Origin: Cenococcum geophilum 1.58
Lineage: Eukaryota > Ascomycota > Dothideomycetes > Gloniales > Gloniaceae
Length of the DNA stretch: 64,000 nucleotides
Assembly: GCA_001692895.1 (NCBI GenBank)
Contig: KV748192.1
Coordinates: forward strand, 620,001 to 684,000
Direction of reading: 5' to 3'
Positions 59,919 to 64,000 of this stretch are shown piece after piece. The notes under the pieces were generated by a model. That model was not told the origin of the DNA and searched no databases. It saw only the letters and a list, made by a program, of their open reading frames with translations. The first letter of the stretch is position 1. Each line of letters begins with the position of its first letter. Position numbers and translations under genes: made by a program.

Positions 59919-60207
59919 GAGGGAGACTAGGCTAGAAGGTAGTAGAAAAACTAGCTAAAAAAGACTAGCGTAGTTATTTTCTTTTCCTTTTAGAAGTAGA
60001 AAAAACTACTAAAAAAAAGGACTTGTTAGGCTTTTGCTAGCAGAAAAGCCCTAAAGGCAATCCTCCTCTTACTAAGGAAAGTCTGACTAAAAGAGATATA
60101 GAAAAGTACCTATACCCCCTATTTTATTAGGCTTTTACTTTCTATAGAAGAAAAACCTAGGAAAAGTCTATATTTTGTAGTTTTGGTATTAGTAGTAGTG
60201 GTAGTAG
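59919..60207. other. Short segment between two DNA transposons
   Basis: This is moderately decayed A/G-rich sequence with no recognisable gene. It may be the 5' end of the second LINE or an older repeat that both DNA transposons hit. Confidence 0.35.
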
Positions 60208-60393
60208 TACGGAGGCAGCGTTTAAAAGTTCCTGGCCCCCCCTGCGCCACCAATGCGCCACCAATGCGCCACAAAAACGCTTTCTTGGCGTTCCAAATTA
60301 GGAAGGAGGCTAGTATAGAAGATGGATTTTGGCTCTCTACGACGAGAGCGTAGATATATAACATCATAATAGCCACCTAATGTGGTGATATAT

Positions 60394-62227
60394 AGGATTA
60401 CTGCTTCTGCTTACTACCTCGCCCACCACCTCGTCCACCATCTCATCCACCACCTTATCCATCACCTCGTCCACCACCTCATCCACCACCTCGTCTACCA
60501 CCTCGTCCACCACCTCGTCCGCCACCTTGTCCGCCACCTCGTCCACTACCTCGCCGTGGCTTCTTTTCTTTTGATAACTTAGTCTGCTGCTATAGCTCCT
60601 GCTGCTGTTGTGGCTCTTATTCGGGCTTAATAAACGTCTTATTAAGTAGCTTAATTGGTAGGCGGCGTCGTAGGTTTCGTTGTAGCTCTGGAGGTGGAGC
60701 TTATAGTAGTTTAAGAGGTAATTTAGGAGGTGGCTCTAGAGGCTCTTGGGGTAGTTCTTGAGATGGTTTATAAGCTTCTTATATTGCGAAGATAGCAGTA
60801 AGAGCAGCGCCAGCAGCGCTCTTAGCCGCTGCTGCTGCTGGTGCCTTCTTTAGAGCACGCTGCCGTGGCTTTAGCTTTGGCTTTGGCTGTGGCTCTTCCT
60901 TAATATCAGATATATCCTCCTAATTGTACTGCGGAACATAGTGGTCTAGTAGCTCTGGTCGACGTGGCTTATCTAATGAGCCTTCGCGATACTTATTACC
61001 TCCCTTAAGCCTTATTATCTCCTATATATAGCGAGGGATCCTCTTAATCCAACGCTGAATTTGCTACTACTCTAGCTCCCTCTATGCTTTATACCAGGCT
61101 TTCTTAGCAGGCGTTTAAGCTATAAGGGCGCCCTTCTTAGTAGTAACTCTCTTAAGGTGTGGCTACGCTGGCTCTATTATATTTATATCGGGCAAATTAC
61201 CACACTAAGTAAGGCGTTAAACTTCTGCAGCGCTTATTAAAAGGTCGTAATACTTAGCAACGTAAGAGGGAGCCTTATCTTCTTAAATTAGCGTATTTAG
61301 AAGACTCTTTTGGCAAGCTTAAGCAAACGGAATTAGCTTTGGCGTGAGAATAAACGTTATATAGCGATACCAATTAACTCCTTTGCCATCACCTCTTACC
61401 AGCTTACTGTGCCTTTTGTTCTATTTCCATATAGGTTTCTTACCTATACGATTTCGAATTCCCGTTCTCCTTATGGCGGTAGTAAGCTCCCATTCTACTC
61501 TCGCGATAGGTTTAAGTTCGGCGTTAATTCTAATAAGATCAGCTATTGCAGTAGCTTGTTGTTATATTGTCTCGGGGGTCTAAATATAGCAGGGGCCCTT
61601 TCTATAATATAAGAAGCTGCCCCAGAACATAAACTCTGAATAGCCCTTCCACCGAGGTCTTATTGTAGATCTAAGAAAGCGCTCTTCTGGCTGCCTCTAT
61701 ACGCAATAGCCTTTAAGGCGATAGCTAAGAACAACTAAAGTCTTATCACTCTAGATAACGTTTATCTAATCCTCTAAAGTCCAGTCCTTATAGCGAAGGC
61801 AGAACTCAAGCCTATCCTTTTTTATCTACGCTGAAAGGCCGGGCTTATAAGTAGGCTTAGTTTTACAGAAGTTCTGCGACTTAAGGATTCGCCATATAGT
61901 TGTAGCGCTAATATTAGTATTAAGACTAAGTTGCGCGGTACTCTTTTCTCTGCCATAGCGGTTACAACGGACCTTCTTAATAACTTCTTGAATTTTACCG
62001 GACGTACGTTTAGTTGGATGACCTAATCAAGGTGCATCTCTAAGGTAGATATTAAGAATTATGCGGCTTTTGGCCTCGTTAAAGCCGCGTTTCCGTGCTT
62101 CTTGGACGACCGATTTAATACGGGAGACGCTTATTCTAGTGGCGGCTTAAATGTCGGCATTTGTGCTGCCACAAATCTTTATAGTAAGGGCCTGAGCCCT
62201 TGTACAGATATTGTATGAGTTACCTAT
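60394..62227 (-). pseudogene. Tc1-type transposase with C-terminal RGGG repeats, disabled
   Basis: Minus-strand reading gives an HTH-like N-terminus (ISVSRIKSVVQEARKRGF), then LGHPTKRTSGKIQEVIKKV, ATTIWRILKSQNFCKTKP and the first catalytic region near DRLEFCLRYKDWTLED. A second HTH/linker region and RWKGYSEFMFWGSF follow. Near 61200 it reads CGNLPDINIIEP, like the CPWSPDLNPIE motif of Tc1. The tail has Ala/Lys/Pro-rich sequence and then RGGG repeats. The expected start codon at 62227 reads ATA, and many CGA/CAA codons are TGA/TAA, all as RIP would cause. Confidence 0.75.
60418..60556 (-). repeat. 12-bp tandem array encoding RGGG repeats
   Basis: About eleven variants of CGAGGTGGTGGA (minus strand) in tandem, encoding Arg-Gly-Gly-Gly. 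Several units carry TGA or TAA in place of CGA or CAA. This is the 3' end of the transposase reading frame; other frames give His/Leu or Asp/Val repeats that are shadows. Confidence 0.8.
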
Positions 62228-62401
62228 TACAAATAGTAAGATATAATAAGGATTTGATGTATTTTAAAAGCTCATAGAGTATAGTATTAAGGGGAGAGTT
62301 ATGCGCGCCAAGTATTGCTTACGCCACACTAAGCTACTGAAGGCTAGCACACGCCACTACAACAGGGGGGGGGCCAGGAACTTTTGAACGCTGCCTCCGT
62401 A

Positions 62402-63089
62402 GTAGTTTTGGTGTTCTTGTCCGTGCTTCGCTTATACGCTAGGACCCCTTTTGCCAAGGCCTCTATCGCAGAATAAAGGGGATAATGAGGGGAACAAGTC
62501 TACCTCTAGCTCGCTAGGTAGGCAGAATTAGGTCTTAGGAGTTAGGAAAACGATAGTTTTTAATAGTAAGATGGGTATGCGTAAGTTTGGAAGTGCGGCG
62601 CCACCTTTTGGTAAGGTTGCATATGCGGTGAAGGTTTTACTAAGCTCTTTATATACTACCTAAAAAGGCCCTTTAAAATATCCTACTTTATAGGCCAGAC
62701 TATACTTAACCTATACCCCTAAAAGAACCCTAGACTTAAAACCAAATTATATAATTTTAATAAACCCTAAAAGGCTAATAATAGCACCTAAAATAAGCTT
62801 ATTTAAAAGAACTACTTCTACTTAAGAGGAACCTAAGATCCAGTTAGGATTAGAAATTAAAGATAATAATAATACTATAGATATGTGTAAGTAGATTCGC
62901 GCCCTTATGGCTAGCTAAAAAGCCAATTATCTTAAAGTAAAAAATATATAAAAGACCCTATAAGAGATCCTAGAAAGCCTTATAGCCCTATAAAATAGCC
63001 TAGCTTCCCCTCCTTAAAGCCCTAACTAACCTATTTACTTTACTAAATATAATATACTAGGGAGTACGGATATAATAACGAAGTAATTA
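62402..63089. repeat. Repeat-derived sequence right of the DNA transposon
   Basis: The first 230 bp is less decayed (GTAAGTTTGGAAGTGCGGCG) and the rest is TpA-rich. It probably belongs to the LTR/leader of the gag-bearing element to the right. Not resolved further. Confidence 0.4.
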
Positions 63090-63670
63090 AAGTCCGTTAG
63101 GCTCTATAACCTCTAACTACTATCTAATAGAATAGACCCTACCTTTAATAATTAGAGGATCTACGTATAAGGAAAGCTCTATATTAATAATAACCATTTT
63201 CTCTTTACAGAAGCTAAAATACTTTACCTTTTTAGTTAAACTACTAGAAGTACCTAGCATTACCTTTAAGCTAAGTTTAAGGACAACTTTATTACCTAGT
63301 TTATATCTATTAGCGAAATGTTATAATATCTAGCTGTTATTTATATTAACCTAAATAAAGTACGGGATGCCTAGCATAACTATAATTGCTTAATAATAAA
63401 ACTAAACCAACCCTTTACTAAATTCTAGATTTAATTCTTATATCTTATAGGAGAAGGCTAGGTTCCCCTTAAAAACTACTAATTAGACCTATATAATAAA
63501 CTAATAATTAAACTATAAGAGAAGATTGCTATAACCTTAAATAACCTACTAACCTATAAAAGACTTACGGTTTACTATTTATTATTAGATTTAGAACTAA
63601 AGCGAATTAACGCCTGCCCTAATTAGTAGAAGCAACTCTATAGCGACTAAAACTTACTAGCTATACCTAT
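63090..63670 (+). pseudogene. Ty3/gypsy-type gag remnant
   Basis: Plus-strand reading has LLSNRIDPTFNN, a stop where Trp is expected, RIYVQGKLYINNNHFLFTEA, AVIYINLNKVRDA and KLNQPFTKFQI. The pattern DPTF(D/N)NW..QGKL...DHF..EAKM is shared with the minus-strand remnant at 27250-27960. The element continues to or past the window's right edge, with no intact frame. Confidence 0.6.
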
Positions 63671-64000
63671 AGGAGCTAAAGTAGGAAGATAAGCTATAAC
63701 TACTTTTATGCTAAAAGTAGTTATAACTATAAACCTATAAGCTTCGCCTAACCTGCCGCGTACTATGCCCTTAACTACAATATCCCAATTAACCCTATTA
63801 TGGTTACGTACTATAGATACTAAAAAAAGTTATTCTATCTCGTCTTACCTAGAGCTAAAGGATATAAGTAATATTAAGGAAGTAGAGAAAGGAAAAGTAT
63901 TTAATAAGTTAGGAAAAAAAGAACCCTAAGGGAAGACTCCTCTTTAGAGTACCCTATTAATCTTAAAAAGATTAACCTAAGTTAGCTAATATATAGCAAA
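63671..64000. repeat. RIP-degraded continuation of the gypsy-type element
   Basis: TpA-rich sequence with stops in all frames, presumably the region downstream of gag. Nothing specific can be read. Confidence 0.4.

Larger units (their letters stand above)
60210..62399 (-). mobile_element. Tc1/mariner-type DNA transposon with RG-rich transposase tail (2.19 kb)
   Basis: The TIRs are about 33 bp, CGGAGGCAGCGTT(T/C)AAAAG followed by TTCCTGGCCCCCC. TA flanks at 60208-60209 and 62400-62401. The minus-strand transposase fills most of the element. The interior is RIPped but still legible. Confidence 0.85.

Noticed and set aside
60364..60582. Frames coding (HLVHHLI)n and (DEVV)n repeats
   Set aside because: They are shadows of the 12-bp array that encodes RGGG in the transposase frame.

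Overview
The window looks like a chromosome segment of a filamentous ascomycete (Pezizomycotina). Genes have several short introns of about 42-75 nt with GT..AG ends and CTAAC/CTAAT-like branch points. RPB1 carries a fungal heptad CTD. Large blocks show the signature expected of repeat-induced point mutation (RIP): CpA/TpG largely turned into TpA, with TAG/TAA stops scattered through otherwise readable transposon reading frames. I cannot name the species.

Layout. (1) 1-7850 is conserved core sequence. A WD40 COMPASS subunit (SWD1/RBBP5-like, minus strand, running off the left edge) lies head-to-head with a complete 5-exon RPB1, the largest subunit of RNA polymerase II. (2) 7851-29400 is RIP-degraded repeat. 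Its centre is one full-length Tad1/I-type LINE (plus strand) split by a second full-length LINE of the same family in the opposite orientation, both framed by target-site duplications. Beyond it lie remnants with gypsy-type gag, a chromodomain-like stretch and LTR-like repeats. (3) 29401-30476 holds two apparently un-RIPped non-autonomous TIR elements. (4) 30608-40270 is an island of ordinary base composition. It contains a caspase-like gene with a C-terminal membrane anchor, a small gene of unknown function and a 5-exon DUF6594-type membrane protein gene. (5) 40271-43108 is a second RIP block with an LTR-like repeat and a LINE fragment. (6) 43109-49185 is a second island with another DUF6594-type gene and a 5-exon gene of unknown function. 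(7) 49186-64000 is a third repeat block. It holds a less damaged LINE of a second family with three zinc-knuckle-like Cys clusters, endonuclease, RT and RNase H; two Tc1/mariner-type DNA transposons with TA target sites; and a gypsy-type gag remnant.

How the parts relate: SWD1 and RPB1 are housekeeping genes of chromatin and transcription. The two accessory islands between transposon blocks share the membrane-protein family DUF6594 and carry a membrane-anchored caspase-like protein, a combination that could belong to a fungal cell-death or non-self response; this is inference only. The rest is transposon and RIP history. Gene models were built by hand from splice signals and reading-frame continuity; family names rest on remembered motifs, not on searches.
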